DNA of 32,377 nucleotides, taken from Acidobacteriota bacterium (GTDB lineage: Bacteria; Acidobacteriota; Terriglobia; UBA7540). Both the position numbers and the translations under genes were made by a program. Positions 15,964 through 25,417 of this stretch are shown piece after piece; position 1 is the first letter of the stretch; each line of letters begins with the position of its first letter. The notes beneath the pieces are model-generated. The model was not told the origin of the DNA and did not search any database. It saw only the letters and a program-made list of their open reading frames with translations. The stretch is taken from assembly GCA_021787735.1 (NCBI GenBank), contig JAJYLL010000054.1:1-32377 (forward strand), written 5' to 3'.

Positions 15964-17234
15964 CAGCCCAGCAACTCCTTTACCTTTTGGATCCCCATGA
16001 CGAGCGTATCAATCTCTCTCTTTGTATTATAGAGTGCCAGCGAGGCGCGGGTGGTGGCGGGAATCCCAAAGCGTTCCATCAGCGGTTGCGCGCAATGGTG
16101 GCCCGTGCGTACCGCAATCCCTTCCTGGTCCAGAATGGTCCCGACATCGTGGGGATGAATCCCTTCCATCACAAACGAAATCACGCCGGCTTTCTTTTCC
16201 GCTGTGCCGATGATCCTGAGCCCCGGGATGCGGCTGATTTCTTCCGTTGCGTAAGCCAGCAGTTCGTCTTCGTACGCGGCAATACTCTCCATGCCGATCC
16301 CGTTCAGATAATCGACGGCTGCCCCCAGACCGATGCCGCCGGCAATATTTGATGTCCCGGCTTCAAATTTATAGGGCAGCGAATTGTAAATTGTCTTCTC
16401 GAAGGTCACGGAGCTGATCATGTCGCCGCCACCCTGGTAAGGAGGCATAGCGTCCAGAACTTCCGCTTTGCCGTAAAGCACACCGATGCCGGTGGGCCCG
16501 TAGAGCTTGTGCCCTGAAAACGCGTAGAACTCGCAGTCGAGGTCCTGAACGTCCACCTTGAGGTGCGGCGCTGCCTGCGCCCCGTCCAGCAGAACTGGAA
16601 TGCCCTTGCGGTGGGCGGACTCGACCATTTCGCGGACGGGGTTGATGGTGCCGAGCACGTTTGAAACGTGCACCAGGGCCGCCAGGCGCGTCTTTGGGCC
16701 CAGCAGCTTTTCATATTCGGCCAGCAGAAGTTCGCCGCGATCATTGATGGGCGCCACACGCAGCTTTGCGCCCTTTTCTTCGCACAGGATCTGCCAGGGA
16801 ACTATGTTCGAGTGGTGTTCCATGGCGGTGATCAGGATTTCGTCGCCCGCCTGCACGTACTTGCGGCCAAAGGTTCCAGCGACCAGGTTGATGGCTTCCG
16901 TTGCGCCGCGCACAAAGATGATTTCCTTGCTGTCAGGCGCGTTCACGAACCGCTGTGCTTTCACGCGGGCGTCTTCATAGGACTTGGTGGCCCGTTCGCT
17001 CAGCTCGTGGACGCCGCGATGGATGTTGGAACAGTCCCGGCGGTAGAAATGCTCTTCCGCCTCGATCACGGCCTGCGGCTTCTGGCTGGTGGCCGCGTTA
17101 TCCAGATAAACCAGCGGTTTTCCGTGGACCTTCTGTGCAAGGGCGGGGAAATCCCTGCGAATGCGCTCGACGTCAAACTCCGCAGAAGACCCGCGAGGCG
17201 ATGTTTCGGTGACGTGATGTGGGGTGAAAGCCAT
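15963..17234 (-). CDS. sufS: Cysteine desulfurase SufS
   Basis: The protein has 423 residues of the group II cysteine desulfurase family. H140/H141 in AMEHHSN stack on pyridoxal phosphate, K243 in SGHKLYGPTG forms the Schiff base, and C381 in RTGHHCAQP is the persulfide-carrying Cys. It takes sulfur from cysteine, releasing alanine, and gives it to SufU, encoded immediately downstream with a one-base overlap. The first 20 residues are a short extension before the conserved start of the fold. The ATG at 17232-17234 lies behind a modest GGA-containing site. The stop of sufD is 55 bases upstream. Confidence 0.95.
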   Translation of the reverse strand: MAFTPHHVTETSPRGSSAEFDVERIRRDFPALAQKVHGKPLVYLDNAATSQKPQAVIEAEEHFYRRDCSNIHRGVHELSERATKSYEDARVKAQRFVNAPDSKEIIFVRGATEAINLVAGTFGRKYVQAGDEILITAMEHHSNIVPWQILCEEKGAKLRVAPINDRGELLLAEYEKLLGPKTRLAALVHVSNVLGTINPVREMVESAHRKGIPVLLDGAQAAPHLKVDVQDLDCEFYAFSGHKLYGPTGIGVLYGKAEVLDAMPPYQGGGDMISSVTFEKTIYNSLPYKFEAGTSNIAGGIGLGAAVDYLNGIGMESIAAYEDELLAYATEEISRIPGLRIIGTAEKKAGVISFVMEGIHPHDVGTILDQEGIAVRTGHHCAQPLMERFGIPATTRASLALYNTKREIDTLVMGIQKVKELLG

Positions 17235-17289
17235 GGTCTTTTCCAGCCTCCGGAGGCCTATCCTAAAGAAGGCCGTACCGGGCTTCCAG

Positions 17290-18609
17290 TCAGCTTCTCA
17301 TTTTCGCCAGCAGCGCGGACTTGAGCTGCTTACGGAGCGGCTCGAATTTCACGTGATCGACAATCTCGCTGGCAAACGCCTCGATCAGCAATTTGCGAGC
17401 CTCTTCAAGTCCGATGCCGCGCGCGCGCAAATAGAAGATCGACTCAGGGTCAATCTGGCCGATGGTGGCGCCGTGCGTGCACTTCACATCGTCCGCAAAA
17501 ATTTCGAGCTGCGGCTTGGTGTTGATCGTGGCGTCTTCAGACAGCAACAGGTTCTTATCGCTCTGCTTCGAGTCGGTCTTCTGCGCGTCTTTGCGCACCA
17601 GAATTTTGCCGTTGAACACTGCGGTTGATTTCCCGTCCAGAATGCCTTTGTAAAATTCGCGGCTCGAGCAGTGAGGCTGGGCGTGGTCAATGGCCGTATG
17701 GTTGTCGAGCAACTGCCGGCCGTTGGTCACGTAAAGGCCGTAGAGATAGGCTTCAGCGCCTTCGCCGTCGAGCACCGTGGTTACTTCCTCGCGGCCCAGG
17801 CGGGCGCCGAGCTGGATGGAATTCGTCACTGCTGCCGCGTTGCGCGCCGCGTATGCCAGCATCGTGGCCACGTGGAACGCCGACTCGCTCTCGTCCTGAA
17901 ACTTGACGTAATCAATGTGGGCGTTTTCTTCCGCCACAATTTCAGTGACGGCATTGTTGAAATAAACACCGCCGTCGATCCCCAGATAAGTTTCCACCAC
18001 CGTCGCCTGGCTGCCCTGCGCCGCAATCACCAGGTTTCGCGGATGCGCTACCCAAGGTTCCGTGCCGCCGGCCGAGACATAAATAATCCCGATGGGCTTT
18101 TCGATGGCCACGCCCTTGGGGAGTTCAATGAACGCGCCGTCTTCAACAAAAGCGGTGTTCAGCGCCACAAAAGGATGTCGCCTGTGCTTGGCGTAGCGGC
18201 CCAGATGCGCGGTGACCGCGCCTTCCTGTGTCAATGCCCTTGCCATGTTTGTGATTCTTGCGCCTTCTGGAAGATCTCTGACTGACGAAAGCTCTTCCGC
18301 GTAATGTCCGTTCACAAACACCATGCGCGTGCAATCCAGACCGGCAAACGGGAGTTCCTTGACCTGCTTCCGAATCTTGTCGGTCAGTTCGTATGGCGCC
18401 GGCACAAATCGAACGCCCGCCACAGGGGAAACGTTGCAGTATTTCCAATCCTCAAGCTTCGTTGTGGGGAAACCCAGCTCGGCAAAAGCCTGCATGCCCT
18501 CGCTGCGTAACTTGCTTAGCCACGCCGGGGCCGTTGCGGCCTGCCGGTCCTCAAACTCCCGGAAATCCTTCAGGTAAAAGTCTTCGCTCTCTTTCAGTGC
18601 AATCGCCAT
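17290..18609 (-). CDS. sufD: Fe-S cluster scaffold subunit SufD
   Basis: The ATG at 18607-18609 is chosen because GGAG stands 4 bases before it; the TTG directly in front would add one residue. The product has 439 residues with the SufBD beta-helix core and the C-terminal RARGIGLEEARKLLIEAF helix typical of the family. CTHGATIGQID, with the conserved Cys and His, lies near the end of the core. SufD pairs with SufB and the ATPase SufC to build clusters, and SufD in particular supports iron entry. It follows sufC by 29 bases. Confidence 0.94.
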   Translation of the reverse strand: MAIALKESEDFYLKDFREFEDRQAATAPAWLSKLRSEGMQAFAELGFPTTKLEDWKYCNVSPVAGVRFVPAPYELTDKIRKQVKELPFAGLDCTRMVFVNGHYAEELSSVRDLPEGARITNMARALTQEGAVTAHLGRYAKHRRHPFVALNTAFVEDGAFIELPKGVAIEKPIGIIYVSAGGTEPWVAHPRNLVIAAQGSQATVVETYLGIDGGVYFNNAVTEIVAEENAHIDYVKFQDESESAFHVATMLAYAARNAAAVTNSIQLGARLGREEVTTVLDGEGAEAYLYGLYVTNGRQLLDNHTAIDHAQPHCSSREFYKGILDGKSTAVFNGKILVRKDAQKTDSKQSDKNLLLSEDATINTKPQLEIFADDVKCTHGATIGQIDPESIFYLRARGIGLEEARKLLIEAFASEIVDHVKFEPLRKQLKSALLAKMRS

Positions 18610-18638
18610 CAATCTCCAATTCCCTTTTTCGCCTACCG

Positions 18639-19406
18639 CTACGCTCTTTCGCTCACCGGTACCGTTTCATCCAGCCAGCTATAGCCCTTCTCTTCCAGTT
18701 CCAGGGCCAGTTCTTTGCTGCCGGACTTGACAATCCGCCCGTTGGAAAGCACGTGGACGAAATCCGGCACGATGTAGTTCAACAGGCGCTGGTAGTGCGT
18801 CACCACGATGATGGACCGCTCTTTGCCGCGCAGCGAGTTCACGCCGCTGGCCACAATCCTCAGCGCGTCAATATCCAGTCCCGAGTCTGTTTCGTCCATA
18901 ATGGCCAGCTTCGGTTCCAGCACCGCCATCTGGAGAATCTCATTACGCTTCTTTTCGCCGCCTGAAAAACCTTCGTTCACAGGACGGTTCATCAGCGTTT
19001 CATCCATTTCCAGCAGCTTGATTTTCTCGCGGATGTGGGTGAGAAAATCCATGGCATCCAGTTCTTCTTCGCCGCGATGCTTCCGCGCGGCATTCAGCGC
19101 CGCCCTCAGGAAATAAGTGTTGTTCACGCCGGGAATTTCCACCGGATATTGAAAAGCCAGAAAAATGCCTTCGCGCGCCCGGAACTCGGGGTCCAATTCC
19201 AGCAGGTCCTTGCCGCCGTAAAGGACTTCGCCCTCGGTGACCTTGTAAACGTCGCGGCCTGCCAGTACCTGTGCCAGCGTGGATTTGCCCGACCCGTTCG
19301 GTCCCATGATGGCGTGTACTTCGCCCAGGCCAACCTTCAGGTCAATCCCTTTCAGAATTTCCGTATTGCCAACATTGGCATGCAGATTCTTGATCTCAAG
19401 TAACAT
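18639..19406 (-). CDS. sufC: SufC ATPase
   Basis: The protein has 255 residues of the ABC-ATPase fold. The Walker A GPNGSGKST is at 35-43, the signature FSGGEKKRNEILQM carries the SufC-specific EKKR, and the Walker B LAIMDETDSGLD carries the catalytic Glu; SufC has ETDSGLD rather than the EPTSALD of transporters. ATP hydrolysis drives shape change of the SufB-SufD dimer. GGAG stands about 5 bases before the ATG. The gene is separated from sufB by 220 bases, an unusually long gap for this operon. Confidence 0.95.
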   Translation of the reverse strand: MLLEIKNLHANVGNTEILKGIDLKVGLGEVHAIMGPNGSGKSTLAQVLAGRDVYKVTEGEVLYGGKDLLELDPEFRAREGIFLAFQYPVEIPGVNNTYFLRAALNAARKHRGEEELDAMDFLTHIREKIKLLEMDETLMNRPVNEGFSGGEKKRNEILQMAVLEPKLAIMDETDSGLDIDALRIVASGVNSLRGKERSIIVVTHYQRLLNYIVPDFVHVLSNGRIVKSGSKELALELEEKGYSWLDETVPVSERA

Positions 19407-19442
19407 TCCGTTCTCCGTGTTTGAAACCGCTCAAGCCTTTGG

Positions 19443-19470
19443 GCAGAGTTACGTGGTTGTGAAACTCTGC
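19443..19470 (-). other. Hairpin in the sufB-sufC gap
   Basis: GCAGAGTT (19443-19450) and AACTCTGC (19463-19470) are perfect 8-bp inverted arms with a 12-base loop, in the only long gap of the suf operon. In the transcript the hairpin would lie about 37 bases before the sufC start. No T-run follows. It may stabilise the sufCDSU part of the mRNA, mark a processing site or partly attenuate transcription. The other bases of the 19407-19626 gap show nothing clear. Confidence 0.4.
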
Positions 19471-19626
19471 GAAATTCAGGCCATCAAAGAAAAGCCGCAG
19501 ACCTGCAAGACAAGCCTGCGCCCCCTTCATTTGTAATCTTGCACATGAAGCGAAGAACCCGAGGCAAGCCCTTACAGGCGCTGCTCCGGAGCTGCCACAT
19601 CCGGAACCGGCGTGCGGATTCAGCAG

Positions 19627-21075
<1,449 letters not shown>

Positions 21076-21162
21076 AAACTTTGCTCCTTAACTCAGAACT
21101 CAAAACGCTGGGCAACTCGCGCCAAGTCAGTTTCAGCACCCTCGGCGTATATGTTCCATTCA

Positions 21163-21191
21163 ATGCTACCGAATCTGTACAGCGGAGTCAA
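21163..21191 (-). promoter_or_regulatory. Candidate promoter of the suf operon
   Basis: On the minus strand TTGACT (21191-21186) and TAGCAT (21168-21163) are separated by 17 bases. A second AATCTTGAC, with a perfect TTGACA, lies 25 bases further upstream (21212-21220), so the -35 region is duplicated. The leader to the sufB ATG would be about 80 bases. It is a moderate match only. Confidence 0.35.
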
Positions 21192-21252
21192 GATTATTGC
21201 GATACTTTTTTGTCAAGATTGGTTCTGCCGGGAATGGCCGAATACGTCAGCC

Positions 21253-21271
21253 GACTTAAATTTTATAAGTC
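21253..21271. promoter_or_regulatory. Inverted repeat upstream of sufB, possible regulator site
   Basis: GACTTA (21253-21258), 7 bases, TAAGTC (21266-21271) is a perfect inverted repeat in an AT-rich segment about 60 bases upstream of the candidate suf promoter. The GACT/AGTC half-sites recall IscR type 1 sites, but the spacing (11 bases between the four-base cores rather than 5) does not match E. coli. The Rrf2-type regulator encoded in the operon is the natural candidate to bind it. Confidence 0.35.
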
Positions 21272-21359
21272 TTTATTTATCAATTATGTGTAGACAACCT
21301 GATTATTGGCTGAAAGGAGGAGTCACTGAAAGATGTCTTCTATCTTGTTAAGGTCAGGT

Positions 21360-23708
21360 TCACCGCCCACCGAAGTTCATTCGGAAGCCGACACGGAAGA
21401 GCAGAGGGTACCCGAGTTCGGGAACCGGGGTACGCTGGACGGCGTAGCTCTCGTCAAACATGTTTTCAACGGCCACGTAGGCCTCAGTATCGCGCCAGAT
21501 GCGGCGGGAGAGCGAGCCATCCAGGGTGAAGAAGCTGCCCAGCGGAAGCAGGTTCTGGTCGTCGTCAAACTGGTTCCCCACGTAGCGCCCCTGCAGGCTC
21601 AGTGTCACACGCCGCCAGCGGCTCGCCGCGGTTGCGTTCGAATAGAGGGCCTGGAAGGTGAAGGTGTTGCGCGGGACCTGCGGTATCTCCAGACCCACCA
21701 GAGACGGATTGGCCGCAAAACTAAGTACGGTGGCATTGACGAACTCGTAGCCGCTTGTGAGATCGAAGGTCGGGGTCACGTGCAAGGTCGCGTCCATGTC
21801 CACACCGCGCGAGCGCGTACGGCCCAGATTCTGACGCTGGCGAGTGATCAGGCTGGGCGTAACACTCAAGGTGACATTCGCGATCGGGTCCGTTACGTCG
21901 CTCCAGAAGAAGGTGCCGCGTCCAGTCAACCTGCTGCCGAAGGCGGCGAACTGCGCGCCCGCTTCCGCACCGGTCAGGTGTTCGGCCTGGAGTTCCGAAT
22001 TGGCGTTGGTTACGACGTTGCCTACGCGGAAACCGCGATAAAGTTCGTTCAGTGTCGGCGCCCGGAAAGCTCGATAGGCGGAGCCTACCAGCGAAACATG
22101 GTCCGTAAGGCGGAAAAGCATTCCAAGTCGCGGGCTGAAGGCGGACGCGGTGCGTTCCGGAAAGACGGTGACGGCGGCAGGGCTTGCCGATGTAAGCGAT
22201 TTGATCGTGGAAAGCGCATCATAATTGCGCCAGTGGTCCCAGCGGACCGCCGTGGTGATCTGCCAACGGCGCGTCAGGCGGAGAACATCTTCCCCATAGA
22301 CGCCTGCGGTGCGCTGGCGCCCGCCCGCGCCAAGCGCCGATGTCATGCGGCCGCTGAAGAATCCCAGTTCGTTGCTTGACCCTCGAACTTCGCGCCCGTC
22401 AAAGCCTGCCACCAGGGTTTGCTTCATGCCCACGGGCCGGCTCCATTGCAACTCAACTCCTGTCTGTTGTGCCGGGACGCGCTGGGAACGAACCAGCGAT
22501 TCGCTGTTGCGGTCGGCGGCGACGGAGGAGAAGGTCTGGTCATATATCTTCGGTCCGCCGTAACCGCGAAAGCTGAACGACCCCGCTAGTTGCGAGACCC
22601 AATCGGCTCCGAAGGCCAGTTGCCGCGTGTGCGTGCGGTTGTAAGTGAGCGGCGTTCCGTTGGCGCGGACCTCACGGAAGTAAGTGGCCGTAGCAAAGAC
22701 TTTTCCATTCTGGCCGAGGTTTCTTTCGACTGTTGCGTCGCCCACTTCGTGCTCGGACCCGGCCTTCGTATCAACGGCCCCTCGGTCCTGCGGGTTGACC
22801 AGGATGTAGCCGTCGGTGCTGAACGCCTCGCCGTCCAGGTCGAGCGTCCAAGGGCCGTGCCGGATGCCCGACCAGAATGAGCCGTAGGGCGTGTTCTCGT
22901 TGCCGTAAGATGTATCAAGCGAAAGCTCGGAAGTGGTTGCCTTGCGGGTCAGGATGTTGATGACGCCACCCATCGCGCTTGAGCCGTAAAGGTCGGAAAC
23001 GCCTCCCCGCACAACTTCCATGCGGCCTACGGCCTCGCGCGGCACACGGTCCCAGTAAACCCAGCCGCCGAAGGGGTCGTTCAACGGAATGCCGTCCGCG
23101 AGGACCAGCGCCCGGCTGGCCCCGCTGGCTCCCACGCCGCGCAGTGAAACGCCTTGGGCGGTTGGATTGGCCACGCGGCTGCCGGTGCGGCGGAAAAGGG
23201 TGAAGCCGGGAACCTGCTGGAGCGTGCCGTCGAGCGTAAGCGCCGGCGTCGCCGCGAGTTCCCGTTTGGTCAGGACGCTAACGTCGGCCGTGGTTTCGCT
23301 TAAAGGAGTCTGCATCCTCGTCGCTGTCACTGTCACTTGTTCCACGGTCGCTGCCGGGCGGAGGAAAATTTCCAGGAACAAGCTCTTTTGCGTAGCACGC
23401 AAGCTCCAGCGTTTTTCGGCCTGAGCGAATCCTTTTGCGCTGATCTTCAAACTGCCCTGAGGCGCGGGAACGATGCTGAAATCAAACCGCCCGTCGGGAT
23501 CTGTTGGCTGATCTGCCTGATAACCCGCCGTCGCCAGGGTGACCTGTGCTCCGCTGACGGCCGCGCCACTCCCGTCCTTAACAACACCTTCGACCCGATA
23601 TCGGCGGCTCGCAGATTGAGGGCGAGGGGACGGTCTCGCTGCCATCAGGCCGGTGAACGCGATCAGTCCAACCAGTGAGGCCACAAAATGTTGGAGAACA
23701 GACTTCAT
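21360..23708 (-). CDS. TonB-dependent outer-membrane receptor
   Basis: The protein has 782 residues. The signal peptide is at about 1-24. A carboxypeptidase-regulatory-like beta domain follows at about 38-115 (VEGVVKDGSGAAVSGAQVTL). The TonB box region is near VEQVTVTATR and the plug domain is at about 140-255 (RGVGASGASRALVLADGIPL and GRMEVVRGGVSDLYGSSAMGGVINI). The beta-barrel fills the rest to the C-terminus (RVGFRMNFGG). It takes up a large substrate using TonB energy. The BtuB/CirA-like plug suggests a siderophore, cobalamin or other chelate, but I cannot tell which. Its place directly upstream of suf on the same strand makes an iron link attractive, though unproven. No clear Shine-Dalgarno sequence precedes the ATG, and 23709-23919 upstream shows no recognised riboswitch. 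Confidence 0.92.
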   Translation of the reverse strand: MKSVLQHFVASLVGLIAFTGLMAARPSPRPQSASRRYRVEGVVKDGSGAAVSGAQVTLATAGYQADQPTDPDGRFDFSIVPAPQGSLKISAKGFAQAEKRWSLRATQKSLFLEIFLRPAATVEQVTVTATRMQTPLSETTADVSVLTKRELAATPALTLDGTLQQVPGFTLFRRTGSRVANPTAQGVSLRGVGASGASRALVLADGIPLNDPFGGWVYWDRVPREAVGRMEVVRGGVSDLYGSSAMGGVINILTRKATTSELSLDTSYGNENTPYGSFWSGIRHGPWTLDLDGEAFSTDGYILVNPQDRGAVDTKAGSEHEVGDATVERNLGQNGKVFATATYFREVRANGTPLTYNRTHTRQLAFGADWVSQLAGSFSFRGYGGPKIYDQTFSSVAADRNSESLVRSQRVPAQQTGVELQWSRPVGMKQTLVAGFDGREVRGSSNELGFFSGRMTSALGAGGRQRTAGVYGEDVLRLTRRWQITTAVRWDHWRNYDALSTIKSLTSASPAAVTVFPERTASAFSPRLGMLFRLTDHVSLVGSAYRAFRAPTLNELYRGFRVGNVVTNANSELQAEHLTGAEAGAQFAAFGSRLTGRGTFFWSDVTDPIANVTLSVTPSLITRQRQNLGRTRSRGVDMDATLHVTPTFDLTSGYEFVNATVLSFAANPSLVGLEIPQVPRNTFTFQALYSNATAASRWRRVTLSLQGRYVGNQFDDDQNLLPLGSFFTLDGSLSRRIWRDTEAYVAVENMFDESYAVQRTPVPELGYPLLFRVGFRMNFGGR

Positions 23709-23919
23709 ACGGTTATTTGTTTGCTGGTTTTGTCAGCCCGTAACCAGAGGCCAGTCATATTTCGGATAAATAGCCCCCACCATGAAGCAGGCCCCAGTCT
23801 TCGCTCCACAGAGGGTCAAACCAATTGGACTAAATCGGCCGCAGCGTCAGGGCAAACCATTATTGCAGGGCCGTGGGAAGGGAGCAAGCTAAGGCGGAAA
23901 AGATAGAGTCCTGGTGACC

Positions 23920-24150
23920 TCAATCTGTAACGAGCAGACTTTCGGCAAACGGCCATTCGTAGTCAAACCACTGGCCAGCACATTGGAATCCGGCGCGGCG
24001 GTCCATCTCGATGACTTCCTGGGGGGTGTACTTGTGTGAACCCTCCGTCCAGATGGTTTCGTCTCTTTCAAATGTTACGGTCAGGCCGATTTTTTGAATG
24101 GTGGCCGTCTGTCGATTCTTGGAGCGAAGGTGCATTTCGATCCGGCGCTC
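23920..24150 (-). pseudogene. 3' remnant of an EgtD-like histidine N-methyltransferase gene
   Basis: The last 71 codons, plus about five more before the first ATG (RRIEMHLRS), read as the C-terminal end of a histidine-specific SAM methyltransferase (EgtD family, about 320-330 residues). Key elements are EMHLRS, RDETIWTEGSHKY, a YTPQEV helix, RAGF and the closing WPFAESLLV. EgtD makes hercynine, the ergothioneine precursor. The SAM-binding domain is missing entirely: upstream of about 24150 the sequence becomes a permease fragment on the other strand. The piece is very unlikely to be functional. The assignment rests on motif memory, not on an alignment. An intact frame of this length suggests a recent loss. 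Confidence 0.65.
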
Positions 24151-24507
24151 CCGCCCGTTGTCAGAATTTCGCGGATTTTTCCCAGAATTCCTCTCCCGCT
24201 GTTCGGACTTCTACTGCCGATGCTCTTGTTGGGCGTGCGTTGCCCGGCTGGCCATTGCCGCGCTCACCGGGTATGCGCTGTCACCGATCATTCGCAACAC
24301 TTACACCGGAATCATGCGCGTCACCCCTGCAGTTCGCGAGGCCGCGGCATGGACTTGACGGACTGGCAACTGCTGTGGCACGTTGAACTGCCACCCGGCT
24401 TGGGCGTGATCCTGGCCGGAGCCATTCCGGCGGAGCTGATGGCGCTGGCGGCTGATTTCCTTCTGGGCTGGGCCGGACGTCATCTGGTTCCTTCGGCGAA
24501 CTCATGA
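24151..24507 (+). pseudogene. Decayed osmoprotectant-type ABC permease gene (3' part, frameshifted, internally deleted)
   Basis: The frames here spell pieces of an OpuC/OsmW-type permease in the right order. The first is RIFPRIPLPLFGLLLPMLLLGV (to 24237). Then, one frame over, come RLAIAALTGYALSPIIRNT and YTGIMRVTPAVREAA (24245-24343). Back in the first frame are GMDLTDWQLLWHVELP and LGVILAGAIPAELMALAADF (24346-24507). Two single-base indels therefore lie at about 24237-24245 and 24343-24346. The sequence also runs from the first ILAG-type segment straight to the segment that normally follows a later LAGAIPA, so about 40-50 residues of the family fold appear lost. The 5' part is missing. The final TGA overlaps the next ATG (ATGA), the relic of an operon. 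Confidence 0.7.
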
Positions 24508-25391
24508 AAAAGTCACTGTGTGCAATTCTGCTGGTCTTGACGCTCTGCTCTTGCGGGCCGAAGCACAGCAACGTGATCGTGGTGGGTTCCAAGAACTTCA
24601 CGGAACAGGAGATCCTGGGCGAGATACTGGCGCAGTACCTGCGCCAACAAACCGGGCTCCAGGTGGAACGCCGGTTCGATCTAGGTGGGACCTACATCTG
24701 CCAGGCCGCGCTGCAGGCGGGAAGCATTGACGTGTACGTCGAATACACAGGGACCGCGCTGACCGCCATCCTGAAGCAACCTGTCGAGCACAACGCCGAG
24801 GACGTTTACAATAAAGTCAGAGAGCTTTACGCCCAGCAGTTTAATCTGACTGTCATGCCTCCGCTGGGGTTCGACAACACTTTCGTCCTTGTGGTTCGTG
24901 GCGAGACGGCACGGAAGGACCACATCCGGACGATTTCCCAAGCCAGGCACTACGCGGTCCATTGGCGGCCGGGATTCGGCTATGAATTTATGGAAAGAGA
25001 TGATGGTTACAAAGGTCTGGTAAAGACCTACGGCCTGAAGTTTGCGGCGCCGCCCAGAATCATGGATCTGGGATTACTCTATGGCGCTCTTCTCGACCGG
25101 CAGGTGGATGTGGTGGCAGGGAATTCGACGGATGCTGAGCTCGAAGCTCAGGATTTCGTCGTCCTGCCGGACAACAAACATTATTTCCTGCCCTACCAAG
25201 CCGTCCCTATTGTTCGCACCCAAATACTTTCCGAGCATCCTGCTGTGTACGCTGCCCTGGAACAGTTGGCCGGGAAGATCTCCGACGCCGAAATGCGGCA
25301 CATGAACTATGAGGTCGCTGAAGAGCACCGCGACGTCAAGGAAGTGGTCCAGGAGTTTCTGCGCTCCAAGGGCCTGATCCCAGGAACGTAA
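24504..25391 (+). CDS. OpuC/OsmX-type substrate-binding lipoprotein
   Basis: The protein has 295 residues. It has a lipoprotein signal peptide (LLVLTLCSC, with Cys17 as the lipid anchor) and a full periplasmic glycine-betaine/choline/ergothioneine-type binding fold. The start of the mature chain, VGSKNFTEQEILGEILAQYL, is the family landmark, followed by YVEYTGTALTA and GFDNTFVLVVRG. Residues TDAELEAQDFVVLPDNKHYFLPYQAVP close the second lobe. Start and stop are intact and no frameshift is visible. The permease to which it is coupled (ATGA) is broken and no ATPase gene lies nearby, so it may work with components encoded elsewhere or be on its way to loss. The adjacent EgtD remnant raises the possibility that the old ligand was ergothioneine or a related betaine. 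It converges on sucB with 6 bases between the stops. Confidence 0.88.
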   Translation: MKKSLCAILLVLTLCSCGPKHSNVIVVGSKNFTEQEILGEILAQYLRQQTGLQVERRFDLGGTYICQAALQAGSIDVYVEYTGTALTAILKQPVEHNAEDVYNKVRELYAQQFNLTVMPPLGFDNTFVLVVRGETARKDHIRTISQARHYAVHWRPGFGYEFMERDDGYKGLVKTYGLKFAAPPRIMDLGLLYGALLDRQVDVVAGNSTDAELEAQDFVVLPDNKHYFLPYQAVPIVRTQILSEHPAVYAALEQLAGKISDAEMRHMNYEVAEEHRDVKEVVQEFLRSKGLIPGT

Positions 25392-25392
25392 T

Positions 25393-25417
25393 GCCTGCTA
25401 GAGCGTGAACAGCAGGC
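25393..25417. terminator. Possible bidirectional hairpin between convergent genes
   Basis: GCCTGCT (25393-25399) and AGCAGGC (25411-25417) form a perfect 7-bp stem with an 11-base loop. It lies across the end of sucB, just after the stop of the binding-protein gene. No T-run follows on either strand, so termination here is only suggested by the convergent arrangement. Confidence 0.3.

Noticed and set aside
23709..23919. Cobalamin riboswitch upstream of the TonB-dependent receptor
   Set aside because: The B12-box and the surrounding conserved segments are not present on the minus strand; only a weak CTGGTT/AACCAG pairing at 23724-23747 was seen.
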